The position numbers were made by a program, and so were the translations under genes. Positions 9,505 through 18,156 of a stretch of DNA of 64,000 nucleotides are shown here, piece after piece. A model generated the notes under the pieces. That model was not told the origin of the DNA. It worked only from the letters and a program-made list of their open reading frames with translations, and did not search any database. The DNA comes from Porphyromonas uenonis 60-3 (GTDB taxonomy: Bacteria; Bacteroidota; Bacteroidia; Bacteroidales; Porphyromonadaceae): assembly GCF_000174775.1 (NCBI RefSeq), contig NZ_ACLR01000088.1, positions 1 through 64,000 of the forward strand. Reading direction: 5' to 3'. Numbering within the stretch: position 1 is the stretch's first letter; every line of letters begins with the position of its first letter.

Positions 9505-11047
9505 CTTCGATCTTCTTAAGTAGCGTATTGATACTGGTGCGCTGGGCGATGAGGTCGTGTAGCTCGGCGATAGCGATACGCTCCTGCTGCATCGTGTCGC
9601 GATCACGTAGGGTGACCGTGTTGTCCTCAAGCGTCTGGTGGTCCACGGTGATACAGTAAGGCGTACCGATAGCGTCCTGACGACGGTAGCGCTTGCCGAT
9701 GCTATCCTTCTCATCATACTGACAGGTGAAGTCCAGGTGCAGGAGACGTACCACCTCATGCGCCTTCTCGTCCAGTCCATCCTTGCGTACGAGTGGCAGG
9801 ACAGCCAGCTTGACTGGTGCTAGTGCCGGCGGTAGCGACAGGACCACGCGGGTCTCGCCACTCTCCGTCTGCTCCTCCTTGTAGGAGCCACAGAGCACCG
9901 AGAGGAACATACGATCCACGCCGATACTGGTCTCCACGACGTATGGGATATAGGACTCCTTCGTCTCGGGATCGTAGTAGCGGAGCTTCTTGCCCGAGAA
10001 CTCCTCGTGGCGCGATAGGTCAAAGTCCGTACGACTATGGATCCCCTCCACCTCTTTATAGCCAAAGGGCATGAGGTACTCAATATCGGTCGCAGCATTG
10101 GCATAGTGCGCCAGCTTCTCGTGATCGTGGTAGCGGTAGTCGCTCTGCGGGAAGCCTAGAGCGTAGTGCCAGTGCAGGCGCAGCTTCTTCCAGTACTCAA
10201 ACCACTCTAGCTCAGTGCCTGGCTGTACGAAGTACTGCATCTCCATCTGCTCAAACTCACGCATACGGAAGATAAACTGACGTGCCACGATCTCATTGCG
10301 GAAGGCCTTACCAATCTGCGCAATACCGAAGGGAAGCTTCATGCGTCCCGTCTTCTGCACGTTGAGATAGTTGACGAAGATCCCCTGAGCCGTCTCGGGG
10401 CGTAGGTAAATCGTTGAGGCACCATCAGCCGTCGAACCCACCTCCGTAGCAAACATCAGGTTAAACTGACGCACCTCCGTCCAGTTCGTCGTGCCACTGA
10501 TGGGGCAGACGATCTTCTCGTCTATGATGATCTGGCGTAGCTCCTCGAGGTCGTTGTCGTTGAGCGCCTTAGCCATCCGCTGGCGCAGAGCCTCAGCCTG
10601 CTCAAGGTAACCCTTGACACGAGGATTGGTCGTGCGGTAGAGCGACTCGTCAAAGGAGTCGCCAAAACGCTTACGCGCCTTATCTATTTCCTTCTCCGCC
10701 TTACCCTCGATCTTAGCGATCTGGTCCTCGATGAGGACGTCCGCACGGTAACGCTTTTTGGAATCTTTATTATCAATGAGTGGATCGTTGAAAGCATCTA
10801 TATGTCCCGAAGCCCGCCATATATCTGGGTGCATAAAGATCGACGAATCGATACCGACCACGTTAGGGTGTAGGCGCGTCATCGCCTCCCACCAGTAGCG
10901 CTTGATATTGTTTTTGAGCTCTACACCGTTCTGACCGTAGTCATAGACAGCGCTCAGCCCGTCGTAGATATCAGATGAAGGGAAGACAAACCCATACTCC
11001 TTGCAGTGGGATACAATCTTCTTAAAGAGATCTTCTTGTGATGCCAT
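9494..11047 (-). CDS. glyS: Glycine--tRNA ligase, single-chain class II type
   Basis: This enzyme charges tRNA-Gly. At 517 aa it is the homodimeric form found in Bacteroidetes, archaea and eukaryotes, not the alpha2beta2 form. The class II motif 2 region is seen in 'AFRNEIVARQFIFRMREFEQMEMQYF', and motif 3 in 'ETSIGVDRMFLSVL'. The C-terminal anticodon-binding domain includes 'LAPVKLAVLPLVRKDGLDEKA' and 'DEKDSIGKRYRRQDAIGTPYCITVD'. A promoter-like octamer lies 31 bases upstream. Identification is firm. Confidence 0.95.
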   Translation of the reverse strand: MASQEDLFKKIVSHCKEYGFVFPSSDIYDGLSAVYDYGQNGVELKNNIKRYWWEAMTRLHPNVVGIDSSIFMHPDIWRASGHIDAFNDPLIDNKDSKKRYRADVLIEDQIAKIEGKAEKEIDKARKRFGDSFDESLYRTTNPRVKGYLEQAEALRQRMAKALNDNDLEELRQIIIDEKIVCPISGTTNWTEVRQFNLMFATEVGSTADGASTIYLRPETAQGIFVNYLNVQKTGRMKLPFGIAQIGKAFRNEIVARQFIFRMREFEQMEMQYFVQPGTELEWFEYWKKLRLHWHYALGFPQSDYRYHDHEKLAHYANAATDIEYLMPFGYKEVEGIHSRTDFDLSRHEEFSGKKLRYYDPETKESYIPYVVETSIGVDRMFLSVLCGSYKEEQTESGETRVVLSLPPALAPVKLAVLPLVRKDGLDEKAHEVVRLLHLDFTCQYDEKDSIGKRYRRQDAIGTPYCITVDHQTLEDNTVTLRDRDTMQQERIAIAELHDLIAQRTSINTLLKKIEDEI

Positions 11048-11077
11048 AATGATTTCTTGTCCTAAGTATTATGCTTA

Positions 11078-11085
11078 CAAAGATA
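11078..11085 (-). promoter_or_regulatory. Promoter -7 element for glyS, TATCTTTG on the minus strand
   Basis: CAAAGATA on the plus strand reads TATCTTTG on the minus strand, matching TAnnTTTG. It lies 31 bases before the glyS start. Confidence 0.6.
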
Positions 11086-11225
11086 CGAAAAAGAGGTTAG
11101 AGACTAGACCTTAGAGATTAGAAGATAGAGATTAGAGGTTAGAAGTCCGATTATTCTGATGGTTCTGATGGCTCCGATGGTTCCGAGGCACTCCGATACC
11201 CTTCAGAGCCCCTGACACCACACCT

Positions 11226-11400
11226 CCGAGGAAATCGCAAATGCCTCGGTAGAAACCGAAAATCCCCCACCGAGGCATAAAAAAATTCTTCCGAACTTTG
11301 ATTTGCTTCTTCCGAAGTTTCATTTCATTCTTCCGAACTTTTATTTCCCGGTTCCGTGGAGAATTTTCGTTTTCTCCCTGGAGATTTCCGATTTCCTCGG
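11226..11400 (+). repeat. Intergenic repeat element R1 (inverted arms round a 3 x 21-bp core)
   Basis: This is one of six copies in the window of an element of about 175 bp. The outer arms of about 50 bases (starting CCGAGGAAATCG, ending CGATTTCCTCGG) are imperfect inverted repeats of each other. The core at 11286-11348 is three 21-base units that each begin TTCTTCCGAA. Open reading frames across it give low-complexity Lys/Arg-rich peptides that I do not take as genes. Degenerate TTAGAG/TTAGAA strings sit just upstream at about 11095-11145. The whole stretch 11048-11747 holds no gene. Confidence 0.8.
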
Positions 11401-11406
11401 GAGGTG

Positions 11407-11520
11407 AGACGAGTAACGAAGTGTATGGACGCACGACCTGTGCGTCCGTTCCCGTTAAAATCACGACGTTGTAACCTTTGACGCAACGGACACTGTAACC
11501 TTTGACACAACAGACTCCGT
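11407..11520 (+). repeat. GC-rich hairpin module H1 beside R1
   Basis: The stretch starts GACGAGTAACG, contains the hairpin GGACGCAC-gacct-GTGCGTCC (11427-11447), and continues with CCGTTAAAATCACGACG and two TGTAACCTTTGACRCAAC-like units. The same module recurs at 44796-44980 and 59475-59590, each time next to a copy of the R element. Confidence 0.7.
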
Positions 11521-11609
11521 CCTGCTAGACTATACTCTAGCCTGCTTACCACATGGTAGTCGTTTCAAAGGGCTTAGCCTAGTTTGCCAAGTTGAAGAAC
11601 AGCTCGCTG

Positions 11610-11641
11610 TTTGGTTTTGACAATCTATTTCTGTAAGTTTG
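11610..11641 (+). promoter_or_regulatory. Full Bacteroidetes promoter of the C5 methyltransferase island
   Basis: TTTG at 11610-11613, a 20-base spacer and TAAGTTTG at 11634-11641 match the -33/-7 consensus (TTTG...TAnnTTTG). It lies 107 bases before the methyltransferase start. The surrounding DNA is AT-rich. Confidence 0.65.
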
Positions 11642-11747
11642 CAGTCAAAATCAAGAGGATAAGAAGCAATAGAAATTAGCAGTCAAGTAAGCCGAACTGA
11701 TGGTGTCATCATATCCTAAAATGCAAAAGACAACACACTGAAATCTA

Positions 11748-12935
11748 ATGAGAGATCAAACTCTAGGTCTTTGGGAGCAGATTCTCGACTCTAAGGCGAA
11801 AAAGCTGAGCATGTCGTATGGAGAAGACTTTCAAGAGGATTCTCCTCTGACGTTTATAGATCTTTTTGCTGGGATTGGAGGATTTCACCTAGCTATGCAC
11901 AGTGTCGGAGCTCAGTGTGTCTTTGCGAGCGAGTGGGATCAGTATGCTCGACAAACTTATGAGGCAAACTATAGAAAGTTAGCCCCAGAGCTGTTTAGCC
12001 GAGGACTGTTTGCCGGAGACATCACCAAGGTTGATCCTGCATCCATCCCTCCGTTTGATATCCTTTGTGCGGGTTTCCCTTGTCAGCCGTTTTCTGTTGC
12101 TGGTTTAAGGAGAGGATTTGAAGATACTCGAGGAACGCTATTCTTTAACATTGCGAACATCGTTAAAAGCAAAATAGAAGAAGGTAATCCCCCTAAGGTC
12201 CTTTTTTTGGAGAATGTCCGCGGACTCAGAACACACGACAAAGGAAATACGCTCAGAGTGATTCTCAACACCCTTGAAGAGTTAGGATATAGGTACTCGT
12301 ACGAGGTTCTTAACGCTAAATACTTTGGTGTGCCTCAAAATAGGGAACGACTATTCATTGTAGCTTGGAGTAAGGACTTGATAAGTGCCGATAGGTTTCT
12401 ATTTCCCTATGGAATAGATGCCGAAGGCAATACGATATATGACAAGCAGATGGCAAAGAGATGTGCTATACGGACGAAAGTTTCTGACATCTTTGAGCCT
12501 CAATCTATAGAGAGAGACGGATTTACAATAAGCGATAGGATGTGGCTCGGACATCAAACTCGGAAAAAAAGAAATCGCTTGAACGGTAAAGGGTTTGGGT
12601 ATTCAAAGTTCACGGGCAATAGCGTCTATACTAGTACCATATCTGCTCGATATTGGAAAGATGGCAGTGAGATATTGATTGATCAATCCAATCGAGGGCT
12701 AAACCCTCGGATGCTAACACCTGTAGAGGCTGGTAGACTTCAAGGGTATAGAGTTATCGGGAGTGGATGGGAGCATACAGAAAGTGCATCTAATCTTGCT
12801 TACAATGAGAGCGATCCTGAGTTTAGAATAGTCGTATCTAAAAAAGAGGCGTACAGACAGTTTGGAAATAGTGTAGCTATCCCAGTCATTAAAAGACTGT
12901 CTCAAGAAATCATAAAGCAACTTATAAGACAATGA
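11748..12935 (+). CDS. DNA cytosine-5 methyltransferase of a McrBC/LlaJI-like restriction system
   Basis: This 395-aa protein transfers a methyl group from S-adenosylmethionine to C5 of cytosine in a specific DNA site, protecting host DNA. All main C5 motifs are present: motif I 'FIDLFAGIGGF' (residue 37 on), motif IV PCQPFS with the catalytic Cys at about 112, motif VI 'LFLENVRGL', motif VIII 'QNRERLFIVAW', motif IX 'RMLTPVEAGRLQGY' and motif X 'QFGNSVAIPVI'. The target-recognition region lies at about 235-310; the site cannot be read from it. The gene overlaps the next by 4 bases (ATGA), which shows coupling to the McrB-like gene. The DNA is more AT-rich than the flanking core genes, suggesting transfer. 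Confidence 0.92.
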   Translation: MRDQTLGLWEQILDSKAKKLSMSYGEDFQEDSPLTFIDLFAGIGGFHLAMHSVGAQCVFASEWDQYARQTYEANYRKLAPELFSRGLFAGDITKVDPASIPPFDILCAGFPCQPFSVAGLRRGFEDTRGTLFFNIANIVKSKIEEGNPPKVLFLENVRGLRTHDKGNTLRVILNTLEELGYRYSYEVLNAKYFGVPQNRERLFIVAWSKDLISADRFLFPYGIDAEGNTIYDKQMAKRCAIRTKVSDIFEPQSIERDGFTISDRMWLGHQTRKKRNRLNGKGFGYSKFTGNSVYTSTISARYWKDGSEILIDQSNRGLNPRMLTPVEAGRLQGYRVIGSGWEHTESASNLAYNESDPEFRIVVSKKEAYRQFGNSVAIPVIKRLSQEIIKQLIRQ

Positions 12936-14767
12936 AAGATTTATCCATACTAGAAGCGGAACTAGCTCAAAAGGTATCAGACTACAAGTCTGTACTGCAA
13001 GCTGACTGTCCTTTACCAGCAGAATTCAAGAAGCTTGTACCCAAGGTAGATAACTACACAATAAAGTACTTAAGGCACAGCTTTATTGTCTCTGGAAGGT
13101 TAGACATATATCTTCCCAATCAATTGTGGTACCTAGCTGCTATTTGTGTCCCTCTATACAAAGAGCTGAGCTTGTACAAACAGGCACTTCACGATGAGGT
13201 TGATATTTCTTCTTACAAGGGTAATAAGGCTAAAGCAGAAAAAGTAGTAAATAATCTTGGTTATGATGGACAAGAGAGAGAGCTGCTTGTTAAATTCTTG
13301 TCTGACTATGAGTGGTGGCGAGGAGGCAAGTCTATAGATAGAGGAGACTATTTTTACTCACCTATTCTGTCCGTATGTAATCTAGTAAATGTCTCTCAGT
13401 CCTATGTAGCTGAGATGTGTAAGTATCTTGCTTCGAAAGATGAAGCGACTGATCTCTTGAATCAAGCTTTGCTAGGGCTACACGGCACCTTAAGTGGGAG
13501 CGATAAGCTTCTTCAAACCATTTACTTTGGCGCACCTGGTAGTGGCAAATCTTACATAGTCAAAGAAACTATGCGGAAGGCGGGGGTGCCTGAAGAGAAC
13601 ATTTTTCGTACGACCTTCCACCCAGACAGTGACTATGCGAGCTTCGTAGGATGCTACAAGCCAGTTGTGAGATCAAAGGACGATACAAACTTGACTAAAG
13701 AGGAGCTTTTGCAGTGTTTTGAGACGCTTCGTTCAGAGACTGAATCCTACCCAGTAGATAAGTTTGCAGCAAGGTATCATGCCTCTCTTCAAAACATCTC
13801 AAAACCCGAAAAGAAGTGGCTAAGAGAAGAATTGCAAAACACAGCTGGCATTAGCTTTGACCCTTATGCCCAGATGAATACTGCTATCGCTGTCGGAGAT
13901 TATCTTGCCGAGCAAGGGCTACTCAACAGCGATGAGACTATCACATACGACTTCTCCCCGCAAGTATTTACGAATGCTTATGTACGGGCTTGGGAGGTGC
14001 ATTCTGAGTCTGAGTCTGAGCCTAAGCCTGTGTATCTCATTATTGAAGAGATAAACAGAGGAAACTGTGCTCAAATCTTTGGCGACCTCTTCCAGCTACT
14101 AGATAGAGATGGCGATGGTGTCTCTGAGTACAAGATTAAGGCGGACGAAGACCTCACTCGTTATCTACAGAGTAAGCTAGGAGTGACGCATGAGGGTATC
14201 AAAGGTGGTAATCTGTGCTTACCCTCCAACCTTCACATCATCGCTACGATGAATACATCTGATCAGTCGCTCTTTCCTATGGATAGCGCCTTCAAGCGTC
14301 GATGGAATTGGAAATATGTACCGATTAACTATAGCCCAGATATAGATTCTGGAAAATACACCATCACCATAGGCTGTAATAAATACCGTTGGGTAGACTT
14401 CCTTGAGAAGGTCAATGAGCGAATACTTGAAGTGACTGACTCTGAAGATAAGCAGATGGGCAACTTCTTTATCAAGGACTTTGTAGGTGAAGACGAGTTC
14501 AAGAGCAAGGTAATGTTTTACCTATGGCATGAGGTGTGCAAAGATGAGTTCCACACAAAGAATAATTTCTTTCGCTACACGACAAAAGAGGAACAAGAGG
14601 AGCAGGAGTTTAGCTTTAATGATCTCTACAAGGATTGCAGTACTGACCTCTTAAATGGCTTTATGAATTACCTTGAGGTACCTCCAGTGACTCAGGAAAA
14701 GACATCTACAGCAGAAGCTAGCACATCTGCAGCAACAGAGACTACCTCTACAGAGACAACGGCTTAA
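12932..14767 (+). CDS. McrB-like AAA+ NTPase subunit of a restriction system
   Basis: This is a AAA_5/McrB-type motor expected to bind nucleotide (GTP in McrB), translocate DNA and drive the nuclease encoded next. In 611 aa, the first 190 residues match nothing I recognise and are probably a DNA-binding or target-recognition part. Walker A is GAPGSGKS (about 200-207), Walker B is 'YLIIEEINRGNCAQIFGDLFQLLDR' (about 368-392), and the sensor/Arg-finger region is 'MNTSDQSLFPMDSAFKRRW' (about 446-464). The C-terminus ends in a low-complexity Thr/Ala/Glu tail. It overlaps the methyltransferase by 4 bases and precedes the nuclease by 26 bases, as in LlaJI-type systems. Confidence 0.87.
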   Translation: MKDLSILEAELAQKVSDYKSVLQADCPLPAEFKKLVPKVDNYTIKYLRHSFIVSGRLDIYLPNQLWYLAAICVPLYKELSLYKQALHDEVDISSYKGNKAKAEKVVNNLGYDGQERELLVKFLSDYEWWRGGKSIDRGDYFYSPILSVCNLVNVSQSYVAEMCKYLASKDEATDLLNQALLGLHGTLSGSDKLLQTIYFGAPGSGKSYIVKETMRKAGVPEENIFRTTFHPDSDYASFVGCYKPVVRSKDDTNLTKEELLQCFETLRSETESYPVDKFAARYHASLQNISKPEKKWLREELQNTAGISFDPYAQMNTAIAVGDYLAEQGLLNSDETITYDFSPQVFTNAYVRAWEVHSESESEPKPVYLIIEEINRGNCAQIFGDLFQLLDRDGDGVSEYKIKADEDLTRYLQSKLGVTHEGIKGGNLCLPSNLHIIATMNTSDQSLFPMDSAFKRRWNWKYVPINYSPDIDSGKYTITIGCNKYRWVDFLEKVNERILEVTDSEDKQMGNFFIKDFVGEDEFKSKVMFYLWHEVCKDEFHTKNNFFRYTTKEEQEEQEFSFNDLYKDCSTDLLNGFMNYLEVPPVTQEKTSTAEASTSAATETTSTETTA

Positions 14768-14793
14768 TCCGGGGTCATCATAGCTGGACTGTC

Positions 14794-16455
14794 GTGAAGA
14801 TACTATTTGAAGAGTATAGGTATAAGCCCGAAGAGCTCCCATCTCTAGAGGGCATTGACCCTATCGAGCTAAAAGATGGGGATGTCAAGCTTCCTTATGT
14901 GGGGTACTACTATGATGTGGCATCGGCAGAGACGATTTTCATATTGCCTAAGGTCTTTATTGTAGATAACCTTGCTTTCAAGAGGTATGACCCCAAGCGC
15001 TTATGTAAGTCACAGAGTGAGAAGGAACCACTTTCTGCAGATGATCAAGCTTTTCTCTTCAGGCTCTCAGCATGGCTCTATCAGGCTATTGCACTTTTCA
15101 ACGAGCGACACCCTAGCAATGAGATTACTTCGCAGCGTAGCCTAGCGGGTGTCGTAGGACACAAGGGCAAAGATGGGGTCACGTTACTAGACCATGTACT
15201 GTCTCTCTTGCGCTTCAATAGGGAGCATCAGTCGCTTTTTACTTATATAGCGACTATTAAGCATACGGGTCAGCATAGGATACACTGGACCAAGACTATA
15301 CGTACGACCACTCCTCTAGTCAACGGTAAGACCCCTTACTATCTAGAGTGCAGGACTAAAGATAAGACCATCGACTATGACGAAGAGCTTATCTGCCTCT
15401 TCTACTCCACGCTTGATTACTTGAAGCAGAGCTACCACTTTGTAGTGCAGCGACACCTAAACTACAAGACAGAGAAGCCTCACCGCATAGCTAATATGAT
15501 AGAGTGTGGTAAAGGAACTAGATATCTACGCAAGATACGAGGTAAGTACTTCAAAGATGAGCTGGTGCAACTGTGGAACCTGCTCTATGCTTTTTACGAG
15601 CGAGCTGAGGAGGTAGCACAGAAGAGAGTCCCGAATGAGCGACTGCTCGTCCGCAACTTCAACATCGTCTTTGAGGATATGATCGACTGCTTGATAGGCG
15701 ATTCAGAGCTCCCGAAAGGTCTGAAAGAACAAAAAGACGGCAAAATCATAGACCACATCTACCGAGACAAGTCTCTTGTCGATGACGATGACATTTATTT
15801 CATAGGTGATAGCAAGTACTACAAAGAGGGCAACAGCTTTGACGAAAACTCACGATATAAGCAGATAACCTATGCTAAGAATGTTATCCAATACAATATA
15901 GACCTCTTCAACAGACAAGAGGAAAGCGGGTATCTGCGCTATCGAGATGAGCTGACGGAGGGATACAATCCTACACCAAACTTCTTCATCCGTGGATTTA
16001 TAGATCCAGAGGATTTGTCTTATGCTGACAGCAAGCTCACAAAGGAGGATAAGGAGCACTACAGCTATCACTTTGAGAATCGACTTTTCGATAGAGACAC
16101 ACTCCTAGTGCTCACCTACGATATCAACTTCCTATATGTCCTCTCCGCTTATGTCCAGAGCCGTGGATATAGTGCAAGCGTAGATCGCTTCCTCCGTGAC
16201 CTGTTTAGGCAAGACATCATTGCTGCATACAAAGATAAGTACGAGTTCTATCAAATAGAGTTAGAGGGGATCTCTAAAGAGGAGTTTGTAGCGTCGAACT
16301 TCAAGCTACTCATCGGTAAGATGTTCCAAACAAAAGAGGGCAAGCTTATTCTAGCACTTGAGAAGGAAAACGAGGAAAGCAAGCTTATTAAAACTCTCTC
16401 AGAGAAGACTATTCCGCGTCAAGAGATCGACCTGAAGTACCTTGGATCACACTGA
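14794..16455 (+). CDS. LlaJI/McrC-family restriction endonuclease subunit
   Basis: This 553-aa protein is the likely nuclease partner of the McrB-like NTPase. It has an N-terminal domain of beta-rich appearance, then a PD-(D/E)xK-like site in the C-terminal half: 'NIVFEDMIDCLIGDSELPKG', 'IIDHIYRDKSL' and 'IYFIGDSKYYKEG' (about 335-347), where D...DxK are the expected metal and catalytic residues. LlaJI-type enzymes cut DNA only together with the McrB-like subunit. Translation starts at GTG 14794; no better ATG precedes the conserved region. A 170-base non-coding gap follows. Confidence 0.8.
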   Translation: MKILFEEYRYKPEELPSLEGIDPIELKDGDVKLPYVGYYYDVASAETIFILPKVFIVDNLAFKRYDPKRLCKSQSEKEPLSADDQAFLFRLSAWLYQAIALFNERHPSNEITSQRSLAGVVGHKGKDGVTLLDHVLSLLRFNREHQSLFTYIATIKHTGQHRIHWTKTIRTTTPLVNGKTPYYLECRTKDKTIDYDEELICLFYSTLDYLKQSYHFVVQRHLNYKTEKPHRIANMIECGKGTRYLRKIRGKYFKDELVQLWNLLYAFYERAEEVAQKRVPNERLLVRNFNIVFEDMIDCLIGDSELPKGLKEQKDGKIIDHIYRDKSLVDDDDIYFIGDSKYYKEGNSFDENSRYKQITYAKNVIQYNIDLFNRQEESGYLRYRDELTEGYNPTPNFFIRGFIDPEDLSYADSKLTKEDKEHYSYHFENRLFDRDTLLVLTYDINFLYVLSAYVQSRGYSASVDRFLRDLFRQDIIAAYKDKYEFYQIELEGISKEEFVASNFKLLIGKMFQTKEGKLILALEKENEESKLIKTLSEKTIPRQEIDLKYLGSH

Positions 16456-16566
16456 CTCTACGCTGATCGAGAGCTAGCTGCCACCCAGCAAGTGATCAAC
16501 CAATAGTCCCCCTGACGAGTAGTGAGCTGAGTGAATAGCCTGCCGAGAGCTGTGGAAAATTAGTCC

Positions 16567-16574
16567 TATCTTTG
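16567..16574 (+). promoter_or_regulatory. Promoter -7 element for the PepSY-like lipoprotein, TATCTTTG
   Basis: TATCTTTG lies 63 bases before the start at 16638. I see no convincing -33 element. Confidence 0.55.
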
Positions 16575-16637
16575 CGGTTGGGGGAAGGATCTTTCTTCCC
16601 TCCAATACGACTAATCTAATAAGCCTATAACGAACCT

Positions 16638-17090
16638 ATGAAAAGAATCCTATTTATGGCGCTACTGCTAACTTGCAGTGCTGCACTTTTTGCTTCTTGC
16701 GGACCAACGAAGGATTGGCACCTTAGTGAGCAGTGCTCGAAATTCCTAAATGAGCGCTACGCTAACGCGCGTATCCTAGAGGTGGACTACGACAAAGGCA
16801 TGGTCGAGGTGGAGATACGGCACGACAAGAAGGATAAGGAGGTGCTCTTCACGAATTCCTGTGAGTGGGTCTCCACGAGCTGGGATGTCGCTCGGAGAAA
16901 TGTCCCCGCTGTCGTCATGAAGGCGCTCCAAAAGAAGTATCCTAATGCGCGCATTGACGATATTGACTTTGTAGAGATGCCTCGTGGCTCTTACTATTGC
17001 TTTGAGATAGAGCGGAGAGGTCAGCAAGATGAGTACGTCTACATCACGCCTCAGGGGGTGATCACCGAGGTCCGCGCCTATCACAAGTAA
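16638..17090 (+). CDS. PepSY-like (beta-lactamase-inhibitor-like) lipoprotein
   Basis: A 150-aa protein with a lipoprotein signal peptide (LFASC, Cys at residue 21) and two similar halves. Each half has the pattern 'L..RY.NA.I...D...G..EVEI' or 'LQKKYPNARIDDIDF...FEIE', which is typical of the PepSY-like family common in Bacteroidetes envelopes. Function is unknown; relatives are thought to bind or inhibit envelope proteins. It has its own promoter and stands alone after the restriction island. Confidence 0.75.
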   Translation: MKRILFMALLLTCSAALFASCGPTKDWHLSEQCSKFLNERYANARILEVDYDKGMVEVEIRHDKKDKEVLFTNSCEWVSTSWDVARRNVPAVVMKALQKKYPNARIDDIDFVEMPRGSYYCFEIERRGQQDEYVYITPQGVITEVRAYHK

Positions 17091-17106
17091 TCCGCTATCT
17101 AGCACA

Positions 17107-17283
17107 TGAGACTGTTGCAAAAGTCAACAGTCTCACAATCTTGCGTGCAAGATTGTCTAGACTTTGCAGAAAGGATGAAGCGCAAGGCGCTGAGGGTGAG
17201 GTCTGAAGGGAGCATACCTCCGTATGTGACCGAAGCCGAATCCCGAAAGCAACACAGCGATTCGCCTTTATGCAACAGTCTCA
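17107..17283. mobile_element. MITE-like element with 13-bp terminal inverted repeats
   Basis: The ends TGAGACTGTTGCA (17107-17119) and TGCAACAGTCTCA (17271-17283) are perfect inverted repeats, 177 bp apart end to end. The left end also folds on itself: TGAGACTGTTG pairs with CAACAGTCTCA at 17125-17135. A second perfect 10-bp hairpin (ACAATCTTGC-gt-GCAAGATTGT) follows at 17135-17156. No transposase frame is present and no clear target duplication is visible. The terminal sequence resembles those of some insertion sequences, so a non-autonomous element is likely. Confidence 0.6.
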
Positions 17284-17299
17284 AATAGCAATAACGCGC

Positions 17300-17333
17300 A
17301 AGGCGGGCTAGACGACAGTGTCTAGTCCGCCTT
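17300..17333 (+). terminator. Hairpin after the PepSY-like gene, beyond the MITE
   Basis: AAGGCGGGCTAGAC pairs with GTCTAGTCCGCCTT round a 6-base loop (14 bp with one G-T pair). It may be the original terminator of the PepSY-like gene, now separated from it by the MITE-like insertion. The T tract is weak. Confidence 0.5.
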
Positions 17334-17367
17334 GATCTATTCTATCCGGCATGCGCCACGCTCCGAT

Positions 17368-17493
17368 ATGTACCCAAAAGTGGCAAAACGGGTACATGTT
17401 TTCTCTTATATGTACCCGAAAACGCCAAAACGGGTACACGTTGTCTCGGATATGTACCCGAAACGGGCAAAATGGGTACATGTCTTCTCCGAT
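17368..17493. repeat. Three tandem 42-bp hairpin repeats
   Basis: Units start at 17368, 17410 and 17452 with an exact 42-base period. Each has ATGTACCC, 14 A-rich bases, GGGTACAY and a 12-base tail like GTYTTCTCCGAT. ATGTACCC and GGGTACAT are inverted, so each unit is a hairpin. A partial tail (CTCCGAT) precedes the first unit. The array is too short and its units too alike for a CRISPR array. Confidence 0.8.
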
Positions 17494-17718
17494 AGACCCT
17501 TGGTTAGCTCAGAAGATTTTACTCCATAATAATAGGAGAGGGTGTAGCGTGATGACCTTTGCTCTTTCGGGATATAAGCCATTCGGGGTGGTGGGCTGTC
17601 ATTGAGGCGTGCTCGTGACCTTTGACAGCAGTAGAGGAGGAGCTCCCGTGGGGTGTGTAGTACCTTTGCAGCGCTTCCTCCCCTAGCTCTAGTGAGCCGA
17701 GCCGATGTGAGTGCGAGC

Positions 17719-18143
17719 TTACTCGGTGAGGAGGGTGATGAGGCGGGATCCGTCGGGCTGCGCCTCGATGTGGATGACGGCGGTGTCCTCGGGGATAGGG
17801 GGGCGATGACGTCGGGCCACTCGATATAGCAGCGAGCGCCTGAGCGGATATACTCGGCTAGCCCTATCTGGTCGGCATCTGCGAGGCTCTCCAGGCGGTA
17901 GCAGTCTATATGATAGATGGTGTCGTCGGACTGTGTCGTGTAGACGTTGACAATGGCAAAGGTGGGACTATTGACGACCTCCTCTTCGCTGGCGCCATCG
18001 AGACGGCAGAGCTCGTGAACAAGTGTCGTCTTGCCCGCTCCTAGATCCCCCTGTAGGGCGATAACGGGGTAGTCGGCAAGTCGTGTGTGCACCTCCTGGG
18101 CTATGCGTGGGAGGTCGGCAAGGGATTGTAGTGTGAGACGCAT
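17719..18143 (-). pseudogene. tsaE: tsaE, tRNA threonylcarbamoyladenosine ATPase, frameshifted
   Basis: TsaE is the P-loop ATPase needed with TsaB and TsaD to make the t6A37 modification of tRNA. From ATG 18143 the protein has Walker A 'GDLGAGKTTLVHELCR', 'VNSPTFAIVNVY', 'IYHIDCYRLES' and 'GARCYIEWPDVIAP'. After that the frame is lost at a run of six G (17798-17803 on the plus strand). With one extra base there, the reading continues as 'IPEDTAVIHIEAQPDGSR...' to a stop at 17719, giving 141 aa, the normal length. As it stands, translation runs on in the wrong frame for about 100 codons into the 42-bp repeats. Because tsaE is usually essential, a base-calling error in the homopolymer is at least as likely as a real mutation. 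It lies 13 bases after porX. Confidence 0.85.
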
Positions 18144-18156
18144 ATAGTTAGTGGTA

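Noticed and set aside
11132-11464. A small Lys/Arg-rich protein gene
   Set aside because: The frame lies entirely within repeat R1 and its flank. Similar Lys/Arg-rich frames arise in the other R copies on whichever strand carries the same orientation, with no start signals or conservation expected of genes.
17368-17493. Short CRISPR array
   Set aside because: The period is 42 bases with only 14-base and 12-base variable parts that resemble each other between units, there are only three units, and no cas gene is near.
17332-17529. A 65-aa protein with repeated MYPK units
   Set aside because: It is made of the 42-bp repeats and the frame is open only because the period is divisible by three. 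There is no ribosome binding site or promoter that I can see.
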